Shown: positions 36,805 to 47,232 of the stretch, in pieces
Position numbering within the stretch: the stretch's first letter is position 1
How the letters are laid out: the number at the start of each line of letters is the position of its first letter
Source of the DNA: Sarcocystis neurona
Taxonomy: Eukaryota > Apicomplexa > Conoidasida > Eucoccidiorida > Sarcocystidae
Assembly (NCBI GenBank): GCA_000727475.1
Contig: KL647296.1
Coordinates: 1,966,388 to 2,030,387, forward strand
Reading direction: 5' to 3'
DNA: 64,000 nucleotides
The notes under the pieces: generated by a model
Database searches by the model: none
The model's input: only the letters and a program-made list of their open reading frames with translations
What the model was told of the DNA's origin: nothing
Program-made: the position numbers and the translations under genes

Positions 36805-38448
36805 CTCACAGGTATTGTGGGTTGAGTCAACCGCAGCGGTAAACCGTATTCTGAATTAAACACAGACAATCAGCTTTGCCAAAGATTCCCTCGTAATTAG
36901 CCAATCAAACAGCCGGACAAGGTGAACACATGAAGCCACTGGCGCGACAAACCGAGTGGTTTTACGTACGTTGACACAGAAGAACAGCATACGCAAGTGC
37001 CACCGGGAAGGAGCGTATTTGAAGAATACGGGTGGAAGATTTCGCTACGCTGGGAAACATTCTGCACCGTGTCAGTCAGTTCTTCAAATAGCTTTGCGCA
37101 TTCGAAGAAACATCAAATGTCTTCCAATATCGTATCTCCCAGTTGGCCTACTGGGAAACGCCCGAATCGCAGTCTACGTAAGCACGTATGGATGCGCTTT
37201 CATAAGCGTGAGTGCTAATCTGAGTTCCACTCTCCCACTATCAATTAGAGTGCTGAGATGCACTGCTCGTTGCCAGTGCAGAGGAGAACACTCGTTCGGC
37301 GCCAGTCAATCCGTTCTATCGCTGCAGACACAGAAGGTCGAGGAGACCGACTAGAAAGCAGTGATAATGTAAGAAACTCCACCACCGACATCGTCCGGCC
37401 GTGGAAGGTGCAAAGTGTACAAGCCATCGACTTCTGAACAAGAAGATGCTTCGGTGCACCGCTGGAATAAATACTTGCTGGTGCGCTGGTTGAGCCGGAG
37501 TAACTAGTCGGGGCCCTTCTGAACGGCGCATGCCCACACAGTTCGCTAAGCTGACACGTGTTTATGCATACGTGTTCCCGACCATTCGCACACAGATGCG
37601 CATGCACATTTCGCGCAAACAGGAGTGCGATGGAGATGGCATCCACTCTTTCCACTCACGTAAAGGCTGCGGCCCCGCTGGTTCGCCAGGCACGTTTTTC
37701 TGCGAGCAGCACAAATGTATGCGGTCGCATACATTTGTGCGTGTGTATCCACATTCCGATTGTAACCTTGTGCAAATGTATACAATTGTATGAATTTGGC
37801 CAGATACACCTGCTTGCATTAACGCCGTGCCGATAACAGATTCACACCCAGTGATGCACATAAACAAAAGTATTTACAAGCACGTTCACAAGGACATGCT
37901 GCGCACCTACACCTGAGTTCTGGAAAAGGCGCTATTTCGCTGCGCGCACCATGAACAGGCAAATGTGCATGTACATCATGTACACCGTGGTGGACATCCT
38001 TGGGCTGGCGTATGTGCTAAAGCAGTGACGGCCAGTCGCTTGGGCACAGTCACGGAGTTCGCAAAACAGGAGCAGCTGCCTATGCAGAAGGGGTACCTAA
38101 AAGCTATGCCACGACACGGCGTCTGACAGCGAAAAAACGCGCGTGACAAGCCAGAAGTCACCTTTTTTTTCAGCTCGAATTTCAGGAAGACGAAAGTAAG
38201 TCAACCGCCGCCTCGCAACAAACGTGAGTCCGTGTCACAGAAACGAAAGAAAAAAGCGCCGAAAGCGTCCTCACACCTCGTCACTCTGCCACTTTGTTCC
38301 ACTCAACTGAGGACATGTCTGTTTTACGCTTGTCTTGGCTAGTCCTCGGCTGTTTTGCTGCACGTCACCACTACAACATGAAAAACGCTTCCCTTCTCAG
38401 ACTCTGGTGGTCCCCTGTAGTAAATCCGCTCCTTTTCGACCCCTTCGT

Positions 38449-38686
38449 CTAGGTGGCTGCGCTCGAAGCCGGCTGCTGCTTCGACGAAGTCTTTTGCTGC
38501 TTCTGCCTGGGGTCCTGCTGCTTCTGCTTGATTTCCTGCTGCTTTTGCTGCGGCTGTTTCTCTTGTACCTGCACTACCGCTGTCTTCCACGAACCCAATG
38601 CGTTTGCCCCAGCCCCTGCACCTCCCAGATTCACAGCTTCTATTTCTTCTTCACTAAGTGACCGCCAACGCGGCACTCCCCACAGC
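38449..38686 (-). CDS. C-terminal exon of unknown gene with Gln/Lys-rich tail
   Basis: After acceptor TGTTTGCAG the minus strand reads LWGVPRWRSLSEEEIEAVNL then GGAGAG, followed by a low-complexity tail of QKQQ repeats from CTG/CAG tracts and a stop at 38449. The first 30 residues look conserved and globular; the tail is typical coccidian repeat expansion. Upstream exons to the right were not identified. Confidence 0.45.
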
Positions 38687-38809
38687 CTGCAAACAGCGCA
38701 GCATTTAAAGCAGCGCAGTCACACCAGACAGGAAGGAGTGTGGATACTATCAATAGCCGCGGCCCTGGCTGTCCTCAAGCTGGACGATGCCGTGTGCGAC
38801 AGCGTAGTG

Positions 38810-39010
38810 GTAGCATCAGCAGCAGCGTCCCACCAGCAGCAGCAGCAGCCGCACGAGAACAGCAAGTGCTGCACCCCCATCGTAGCAGCAGCAGCAGCAC
38901 CGTGGACGAGCAGTACTACAAACAGCAGGACACCTGCGGCTGCTGCGCGAGGTCACAGCAGCGGCAATAGCTCGAGAACAACAGCAACAGCAACAGCAGC
39001 AGCAGTGCCG
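38810..39010. repeat. CAG-rich tract
   Basis: Imperfect (CAG)n/(CAGCAA)n. Plus-strand ORFs give Ala/Gln/Thr runs and the minus strand gives Leu/Cys runs. Coding status is undecided. Confidence 0.65.
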
Positions 39011-39443
39011 GTCGCTGCCCGGCGGCAGCACACACGAGCAGCGCATACAGCAAGGACGCCCACCAACAGCAGCAGCCTACCGGATGTGGATCGAAGGCCA
39101 TATCAAGGCGCATGCAAGCATGTGCGGCACACACAATAGCAGCGGCATCACACCTTACACACTCAGACAAATACTCGTAACATTTGAACACCAGAGCACG
39201 CCGTAAAAGTGCTGACTGAATTCCCTCGCCGTAGCTCCGAGTCGTACGCAGTCTGCGTTTTCACCTGATCACGGCGCCCGCTGACACCTATGCGAAGGGG
39301 AATGTCTTACTGAAGTGGCTAGTAAAAAGAAAACATACATCTTGGGACTTGTTTCTCACGTGAGGTTGCTGAGTTAGTTAACGGCTGCTTAACTACGTAT
39401 ACAGCAAGCCCACCCGAAAATACATCGCCGAAGTAATTCGCAG

Positions 39444-39630
39444 AAAAGTGGAACTTGTGTGCAACTGCGGTTCATTCGAAGCTCCGGTTTGGAAGAGCCG
39501 AGAAATTCGCTACAGCAGCCAGACGACCAAAGACAAAGACAGCGTGGGAAGGCACAACAGTGATACAAACAAGGACGCAAGACGATACGAAGGAAGGCCG
39601 TCCCTGTTTGATGACTACGAAGGCGAGTAA
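39444..39630 (+). CDS. C-terminal exon of an unrecognised plus-strand gene
   Basis: Acceptor TAATTCGCAG, then VELVCNCGSFEAPVWKSREI, a charged middle with KDKDSVGRHNSDTNKDARRY, and the end SLFDDYEGE before TAA. Non-repetitive hydrophilic sequence suggests real coding. It enters in phase 2. Upstream exons were not found. It overlaps a 127-codon minus-strand ORF that looks less protein-like. Confidence 0.35.
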
Positions 39631-39789
39631 AAAGCAAAAGAAAAAAAAGTGGAAGCACCTCGGAATTCAACAGTAACGTGTGGGACACCTGTGTGTGCGT
39701 ACAGATACAAACACATCCACCTCCCGAAGAGAATTTCGCCAGCTGCAAAAGCACACACTCGCGCTGACACACGAAAATCTACATATATT

Positions 39790-39940
39790 TATACATATAC
39801 ATGTGTACATATATATATATATATATATGTACTCCTGCATTAGCCGAATGTATATTATATATATAGCGTATGTGTGTATGTGTACGTATGTGCGACTGTG
39901 TACGTATATGTACGAATACTTTTATATATATTTATTCACA
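39790..39940. repeat. (TA)n/(CATA)n microsatellite
   Basis: TA runs near 39815 and 39850 in otherwise repeat-poor DNA. Similar islands lie at 40745-40765, 40905-40940, 41765-41815 and 41905-41930. Between 39.95 and 42.0 kb I found no secure exon; a plus-strand open stretch (41206-41451) and minus-strand frames near 40.23-40.45 kb have some coding character but no consistent splice pairing. Confidence 0.6.
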
Positions 39941-40906
39941 TACGACTATTCCACGTGGAGAACTCGCGTTAGCTACCACTTTCGAGGGAAATGTTTCCCT
40001 ATATTTCTTCTTCTTCGATCCCCGTGTACACCTTTCTTCTTTTCTCTTCGTGAGCCATCAAGCCACGAGTCCTCGTCACGAGCTCTTGACAGAAATACTT
40101 CTCTTTTCCTCCTTCTTCGGATACATGCTGCTTCTCTCAGTCGCTGCTCCCCGTGCAAGTGCCACTGCGTTCTACTCCACCTCCTCTATACACGCGCACA
40201 CGCATGTACATATGCGTATAGGTTTTGATCATCCAAAATCTTCAGCGCAGCTCGCACGCACACTCTTAAGGGGCGCCGCAGCCAAAGCCGCTGACCTGCG
40301 TAAAGGGCCTTCTCTAAGAAAACTACAGGTCCGGCAGCGGGCAACGACAGACGCAATTCTCTTTGGCTGTAGATGCCATTCTGATGTCCACGCAGGTAAA
40401 GTTTCACTATAAAGTTCACACATCTCAGCAGCCCACTCCTTGTCATAGATCAGCAAGGGACCTCATCTGTCACTTCTACGGTGCAAGTCGAGAAACGCAG
40501 AGAAAACGTCTTCAGCAAAAACTTCTCTTAAAACGACTTCTACTTATAAGTTGGATTGCTACACACTGCAGGCGGCGCTGTGCTTCCCCTCTCCTTCTAT
40601 AAAGTATGGCCGTCCTAATCTTTCGCTGCGCCCGTGATTCTTTTTGTCGATTAGATACCGACTTCCACGCAGAACGGTGTGTACCCAAGTACCCGTACTT
40701 GTTGGTACGACATCAACAAACGTAAGTAAACATACACAAACATATACATATATATATATATATATGGAGAGAGAGATTGATCATATAATCCACACATATT
40801 TCGTCGATCGGGCGTGAAGCACACCCTAGGGGCTTAAAGAGAAACATATACATATACGTTTAGACAGGTGTGCGCACACACACACAAGCTCAATTAAAAA
40901 ATAATG

Positions 40907-40938
<32 letters not shown>

Positions 40939-42035
40939 AAGAGAAGTAGGTAGATGCCTGCACACACACGTAGAGGAACGCGTCTATTGTCTACATCCAT
41001 TCCAGCGATGCACATGTGTCTACGTGCCTTCGTACGGATCCGTGCAGATATATGTACTCCGATGTGTGTACACCCCTGACCACACTCCTCACACACCCGT
41101 CTACCCTCTACGTACATCCCTACGGCCTCTGAGAAGAATATTGTTCTATTTGTCGATCCACGCGCTATCATTTACTCTTGTGTTACCGTACCCAACGGGG
41201 CAGCATTGCTTCAGCCGTGCTGCTCCGCTGTGTTGGACATGGACGATTTCCTTTATCGCTTTGTCGACTTCCCCACAGCCCCACACAAAAAATATACGAC
41301 TCCTCTACACGTGTTCGACTTGCGTCTGCTGTCTCTACATTTAACTGCCGGATGCGCCTGCCAGCGTCTTTCTCCCTGCCGCGTATTCCGCGCTTCTAGA
41401 CGCATTTGGCCGCACGGCCGCTGTAAACTGCTTATTACCCGCAAAAAATAGATTAGCTTTGTCCACAACCTTTCTCAACACGTAGTCCCTGTTCTATCCC
41501 GGAAATTGCTACACACGAGCCTTCTTTTTTCACCGAAGATACGGATACGTGTCTTTACAAAGACGTACTACGAGACAAAGTCTGAGAGACACATACAGCC
41601 GTATGTCATCGCTAAAAAGCTGTTGTACACATATGTCGTAGCGTCTTCTTTTTTTAGTACTTTCTGGCCTCCGCACCCTAACACGGCTCCCGTCTGATAA
41701 CCTCCAGCAGAATCTCGCTTTGACTACGACTGCCAGAAAAGCTGTCGGTTGCACACATACACATGTACATATACGTACATATATGTACACATATATATAT
41801 ATATATGTATATAACCAAGTCTGTCTATACGCAGGTGCCTACCTATGTGTACACCACGTCGTGTTCTCTCTATCTCTTCATACGGACGCAGACGTACATA
41901 CGCGTGTATATATATATATATATATATCTGCGGTGCACCTCCTCCAGAGAGAAGTGTCAAAGAACTACCCATCCCACCCCGCAAGGAAGGGGCCCTCCTG
42001 CCGGCATGAAGGTTGTTACACAGGATTACGTATAT

Positions 42036-44243
42036 TCACGTAGATGAGAAAGAATCCACCAGATAAAGAGAATTCGACACTGACTCCATCAGAGGGTCTT
42101 CATCTAGGGCTGCATCGGCGGACGCGCGAGAAGGACCACCGGTTTGCTGTTGCGCGCTGACTCGTCCTTCTGCTGCAGCAGTACGCGTGCTATGAGCAGC
42201 TTCTCCACCGGCGGGCACGGCCTTTCGTCTGGCGAACACGAAGACGATTGAAGGAGAGCGAGTTTTCTTAAGTTTTTTTCTTTCCTCGACCTCTCTTGTC
42301 GCTGTTTTCGCCTCGGCGGAATCCTCTGCTGCTGCTGGGGCTTCCTGGTTGTCGTTGCCACGTGCCGCTTGAACTGGTGCTGCGCGTCCCTCCTGCGCTG
42401 ACCCGGCTCGCTGCGCTCCTGGCTCGATAGGCGGCCTTTCACTCAACCGCTTCTGCTGTCCCTCCTCAGCAGCAAGCGTCTGCAGATCCCCACGACTCCT
42501 CTGGTGCTCCTCTGTCTGCTGCTGCTGCTGTAGGTGTTGCTGCTCTGCTTGCTGCTGGTGCTCCTGCTCTAATAGTGGCCGATGCTGCTGCAGCTGTGGG
42601 CCCAGATGGACCTCCTGCGGAGGCTGGTGGGCTGGGAACGAAGTGTTCGCAGCTTCTGGGTCAGTCACGCGAATCAACGCGAGTTCACTGCCGACGTTCA
42701 AACTTTCTCCTTCTGCTGCTGCGTGGGCGACGACGACGCCTTCGCAGTCACTGTGAATTTCAACAGTCACTTTGTCTGTCTCGATAACACAGAGAACTTC
42801 GTCAAAGTGCACCGGTTCTCCCACTTTTTTCCTCCACTCCAGGACGCTTCCCCTCGTTACTGAGTCCCCAAGTGGTGGAATACTCACCGCATGCAGCAGA
42901 CCGGTCTCCTGCTGCTGCAGCATCTGTCTCTGCGCGGCTGCCCCGGTGGAACGCGGAGGGGCAGCACCGGCACTCACGAAGCCCCGCCGCCGCAGCAGCG
43001 TGTCGCCGCAGAGCGAACCCCTTCCCCCACCTCGTCCACTTCGTTCAACTGCCGACACCCAAGTGAGTCCCATACCACTGCTACCACCAACAAGTACAGC
43101 AGTGGCCACAGAGCCAACGGTAGCAGCAGCGGCGGCAGTCCCCAAGGCGGCAGCAGACGCGAACGGCACAGGAGAAGCAAACGCACGAGCGGGGTTCAAG
43201 GCAGATGCCGCAGCAATAGAACTGACGGCAGCAGCAGAACTTAAGGTAGCACCAGAACCAGAGGCAGCACGCGAACCAGATGCAGCACCCGCCGCACGAC
43301 GACGACACTTGGAGGGACCGGAGAGGAAAGCAGGAGTACCTGCGACAGACGAAGCACCGGTGGTATCCGGCGACGCAGCGCCCCTTCCAGCTGCGCTGGC
43401 AGCAGAAAAGTAGCCTGCTGTCGCCACACGGGTCCCAACGACGTCTTGCGAAGAAGCAGTAGAGGCAGCAGGAAGCCGGGATCCGCTGGCACTCGTGCGA
43501 CTGGCGGCTTGAGGCGGGTGTTGTGATGACGACTTTTCACAGATGAGCCAGTCCAGCAGGGGGAATCGCAGCGACGGCGGAGAACCCATTATTGCCGCCG
43601 TTGGCTTGGGAAGTGTGGCTGCCACCGGGGGCGCGGACGCCAATGTTGCTGCTGCTGCTGCTGATCCGGCTACAGCGGGATTTGGGCGGCCGGTCTCGCA
43701 GCCGGTTCCTGCTTCTTTCGGCTCCGCATATTTGGGGAGGTGGCACGGAGTAAGAAGCGTCCTCGATGTTGCTGCGGAAGCAGGCACATCCGTCGACTTC
43801 TTTCTTGTGAGACTGTTTTTTCGGACGAACGGACGAAAACAGCTGCTTCCGTCGGAAATTTCTTGTCCATTTGGGGCCACTGCACGTGCTGTGTAACACC
43901 TGAATTTGTTAAGAAGGCTCTCCGGTGGCAGTCGTTCGAAACGAGAAACAAAAGCTCCGGCTGCTCTTCCAGCAGCAGAAATTTTGGCGGAGGAGGCACC
44001 GATCACCGCCGCAAGGGGCAGCACTACTGAGGACGCGGCGGCAGTAAGAACAGAAGCGGCGAGCGGTGGAGCAACAAAAGAAGCCGACATGGGAGTAGAC
44101 GTACACCGAAGACTCAGCTGCATGCGACGACGCACTCCTTCAGCAGCTGCGGCCACGCACAGAAAACCGTGAACGGCCGCTTCGTCGAGATTAGCAGCAC
44201 ACGTCGCGGCCGCAGCCCGCCGGTCTCCAACAAGAGGGGGCAT
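42036..44243 (-). CDS. 2-oxoglutarate dehydrogenase E2-type lipoyl protein (N-terminal part)
   Basis: Lipoyl (biotinyl/lipoyl attachment) domain at about residues 463-540: IPPLGDSVTRGSVLEW, then DEVLCVIETDKVTVEI with the lipoylated Lys at residue 491. The sequence matches the E2 (dihydrolipoamide succinyltransferase) of the mitochondrial 2-oxoglutarate dehydrogenase complex better than pyruvate or branched-chain E2. A Gln-, Glu- and Ala-rich linker follows. The 460 residues before the domain are Ala/Ser-rich low complexity. ATG 43073 would give a shorter, presequence-like N-terminus (MGLTWVSAVERSGRGGGRGS) and is a plausible alternative start. The catalytic acyltransferase core with its HxxxDG motif is not in this ORF and was not found to the left, so the last codons before 42036 may be intron and the gene is presumably spliced. 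Confidence 0.7.
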   Translation of the reverse strand: MPPLVGDRRAAAATCAANLDEAAVHGFLCVAAAAEGVRRRMQLSLRCTSTPMSASFVAPPLAASVLTAAASSVVLPLAAVIGASSAKISAAGRAAGAFVSRFERLPPESLLNKFRCYTARAVAPNGQEISDGSSCFRPFVRKNSLTRKKSTDVPASAATSRTLLTPCHLPKYAEPKEAGTGCETGRPNPAVAGSAAAAATLASAPPVAATLPKPTAAIMGSPPSLRFPLLDWLICEKSSSQHPPQAASRTSASGSRLPAASTASSQDVVGTRVATAGYFSAASAAGRGAASPDTTGASSVAGTPAFLSGPSKCRRRAAGAASGSRAASGSGATLSSAAAVSSIAAASALNPARAFASPVPFASAAALGTAAAAATVGSVATAVLVGGSSGMGLTWVSAVERSGRGGGRGSLCGDTLLRRRGFVSAGAAPPRSTGAAAQRQMLQQQETGLLHAVSIPPLGDSVTRGSVLEWRKKVGEPVHFDEVLCVIETDKVTVEIHSDCEGVVVAHAAAEGESLNVGSELALIRVTDPEAANTSFPAHQPPQEVHLGPQLQQHRPLLEQEHQQQAEQQHLQQQQQTEEHQRSRGDLQTLAAEEGQQKRLSERPPIEPGAQRAGSAQEGRAAPVQAARGNDNQEAPAAAEDSAEAKTATREVEERKKLKKTRSPSIVFVFARRKAVPAGGEAAHSTRTAAAEGRVSAQQQTGGPSRASADAALDEDPLMESVSNSLYLVDSFSST

Positions 44244-45248
44244 CAGGAACGAAAGAAGTGGGCAGCAGCGGCAGAGAAAAGCACGTCGAAATGCTGCACC
44301 CCGTGCAGCACGAGCCAGTGGAACAAGGCAGAATAAAACGTAGGGCGGGATGTGCCGGAGAAAACAGCAGCAGCGCTCTGAGACGGATTCAACCGTAGGG
44401 CAAGCAGCAACTGCTGTCGCAGGTACAGGGCACTACAGTGTGTACATGAGCAGCGTCACCGGGGGCGGTGACTGAAGTAGCTGTCGCCGCCGTGGGCGAT
44501 GGCGACGGCAGCAGTTGCAGTCCCGGAGGACACGTGGAACGGCAACAAAACCACCAACCGGAGAAACACGACTCGTTTTACAGGTGGACACGTACACGCA
44601 TGTGCGCGCGTTTCGGAGAGGACGCAGAGATCCGTACAGTCGCAGGCGCGTGGACGCAAACGTCTATGCACATCCATACTCGTGCGGAGAAACGCAACTC
44701 TGTGCAGGCTTCCAGCCGGACACGAGTACAAGTGTGTGGACATTCGCGTCGACAGACGTATACATATATGAAGATGCACACATACAGATATGCACGAACA
44801 CAGAGGGATCCCATGTGGAGGTGTGGACCTGGTAAGCGTCTGAACTACCTTTGTTCGCTGGTTCGCAAAAGCACGCCAGATTTTACGCCAAGACAAACCG
44901 AGCAGGACGTGAGGACACGCACGCAACCGCGGCGGCACAGCCCTGTGAACCCTCCACGATGGAGGCACATCTCTGTTTCCCGACAATATAACTGCAGGGG
45001 CTCAGCCTGTACTCCTGTCAGCAAATACTTTTACTGGCTGTGTTCGTATCTGCAGTGCGTCGAATCTACCACACAAGAAATGCCCTAACGCTCGGTGGCG
45101 CCATCACGACACGCACAGCTTCGTCAGTTCCAACACACACCTCCTACACCTGTGAGGCTGACCGTGTTCTGCATGAAGTGTTTCCTGTCCCAAGTCTTCT
45201 GCGGTGTGTGGACTTCTTCGCCATGCACGTTCCACTTTTGCACGACAC

Positions 45249-45394
45249 AAGAAACAGCAGGCGGGAAGTGCCCTGCGGTGAAAGTCAGCGGAACGGAAGC
45301 GCGTGAGCGATGACACTGGTAAGAAACAGCAGGTGGGAAGTGCCCTGCGGTGAAATTCAGCGGAACGGAAGCGCGTGAGCGATGACACTTGTAA
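45249..45394. repeat. Two-copy tandem duplication, period 72 bp
   Basis: AAGAAACAGCAGGCGGGAAG and its copy AAGAAACAGCAGGTGGGAAG begin 72 bp apart, and both continue to GCGTGAGCGATGACACT. Only a few substitutions separate the copies, so the event is recent. 72 is a multiple of three and some frames stay open, but no gene is supported here. Confidence 0.9.
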
Positions 45395-46148
45395 CCTTTC
45401 AGATGTACGAAATCAGGGGGATAGTACTGTGCATGTTAAAGCTGAACTCTACCAAGAGAAAAGAATGACGCCTTCCAATGGGGACAGCATCTAAATATTT
45501 AGTAATCAGCCATGGTAGCGAAAGCCAGCTACTGGAGTCGTGCGGAAGAAGTAAAAGCAACGCGCGATCAAGAGAGTGGCAAGGGCGACACAGAACCGCG
45601 ACAAACGCTCAATGGAAAATTCTCCCCTTGTTTTCGTGTGTTCTAGTATGTCCTTCCGCCTTCATATCAAATCTTGAGGAAATAAAAGAAAAGGGGGACG
45701 CTGGTTTCCTGCTGGGGTTAGGCGGAAAAACTGCTGCTGGTGCTGCTGCTACTGCGGCTGGGTTGCTCGTTTTGAGAGAGGCGCGCATCGGTGCAGGGGG
45801 ACCGTACCATAATAACAGAACTTTGACAGCCGACTGGCAGACCTCAACAGAGTGCGAAAAGCACCTTTCCACCGTGTAATCCCAGTGATGAAGGCAGAGA
45901 CTGAACACTAAGTTTTACCACGAAAAAGGATGGGTAACCGTGGAGTTTCGAGTGAATTTCGCCATATGAACAGTGCAGGATGCGTTGACTGGATACATTC
46001 ACTCCCACCCCAGTTTTTTGTGCAGTTCTGAAACGTCTGGAACGGAAAAGACTCGACATATAAAACTAGCAGTCGCAACCGGCAAACGCTCGTCAGAGCC
46101 GCAGCTACGTGTCCCGCACGGGAAAAAATCGTCGCTCCGGGGGTACGC

Positions 46149-46883
46149 ATGTGCGCACAGGGGTTTTTTCCCTTACGTATTCTCGTGAATACCGATGTGT
46201 ACACACACACAAGTTTACACATGTATATTTTAGTCGGTCCATATAGGTTGTTTGCAAGCGTATGGATACCATTTGTTGCATGTGCCCATGTATGTGGTGT
46301 TCTGCACGTGTGCGCCCGTAACGTCATGCGAGAGCCGAAAGGTCGAGTGTACAGTTGTTGTTGTGAGCCGAAAGGTCGAGTGTACAGTTGTTTCATATTA
46401 CTAGTCCATGTATGCATGCGGCCTAAGCATGTTAAAATCACACAGAATAGATGTGTAAGGGTTACATGTATAATTCGTTGTCGTACCTTCGTCCGTGCAA
46501 GGTGTCGTAGCGTATGCCGGGGACCGTTGCTCGAAAATGCGAACCACGACAATAGGAAAAAAGCGGCCATTAAAACAGTTATAAACAGTTACGCAAGGAA
46601 GGCGGCAATACAGGACGAAGCAGACCAGCTATTACTAGTAAAACTCTATAGCCGAACGGGTGAGACGATGTGTACCTCCTTGGATTGCTACACCGTTCCA
46701 CTGCGTCGTTGTATCACGACTATTGTTTCTCGATGCGGTGGAGTATGGAGTGCAGTTGCTCCACGCTACGTCGCTGCGCTACTATTGTCTTCAGTCGGTC
46801 TACATCCCATAATGATGATAATTCTGTCGACTAGCACAGCATTTTCCCATAGACCTCCCTGTAGTAATGATTATACCCTGTAA
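46149..46883 (+). CDS. Doubtful open frame with one exon-like segment
   Basis: A 244-codon open frame, Cys/Val-rich at first. The part around 46550-46659 is the most protein-like: KTVINSYARKAAIQDEADQL then LLVKLYSRT, ending at a donor-like G|GTGAGA. It could be an exon of the plus-strand gene proposed further right, but no junction was established. The rest of 44.3-49.3 kb shows no confident gene. Confidence 0.2.
   Translation: MCAQGFFPLRILVNTDVYTHTSLHMYILVGPYRLFASVWIPFVACAHVCGVLHVCARNVMREPKGRVYSCCCEPKGRVYSCFILLVHVCMRPKHVKITQNRCVRVTCIIRCRTFVRARCRSVCRGPLLENANHDNRKKAAIKTVINSYARKAAIQDEADQLLLVKLYSRTGETMCTSLDCYTVPLRRCITTIVSRCGGVWSAVAPRYVAALLLSSVGLHPIMMIILSTSTAFSHRPPCSNDYTL
46332..46395. repeat. 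Two-copy direct repeat, period 33 bp
   Basis: GAGCCGAAAGGTCGAGTGTA occurs at 46332 and 46365 with the following CAGTTGTT also conserved. Confidence 0.9.
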
Positions 46884-47122
46884 GACATACATTCAGACAC
46901 GGGACATTTGATACCCCTTGTTGGGCAGCGGAGAAGTCAATATACGAAACGTCTTGCCTTGAGGGGGTGCTCAAGTGCCACTTTAAAAGACCGAACTGTC
47001 GGATTACGACCATGCTGCTGTTTGCAATATTTTATGCTTTAGCAGTGCCACTCTGTGAAGGTGCCAGGAGTCATGATGCGATACTGCCGGATTTCTTTAT
47101 TTGACGCCAGTCTCTCCTGGAA

Positions 47123-47232
47123 TCTAATCGTGATCCAATACCGCTTTTTCGAGGCACTACGACTGTCACACAACCAAGTCTGATCGTTGTCCAATACTGC
47201 TTTTTCGAAACATTAAGACTGTCACACAAACA
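47123..47232. repeat. Two-copy tandem repeat, period 56 bp
   Basis: TCTAATCGTGATCCAATACC and the diverged copy TCTGATCGTTGTCCAATACT start 56 bp apart; both run to GACTGTCACACAA. Confidence 0.85.
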
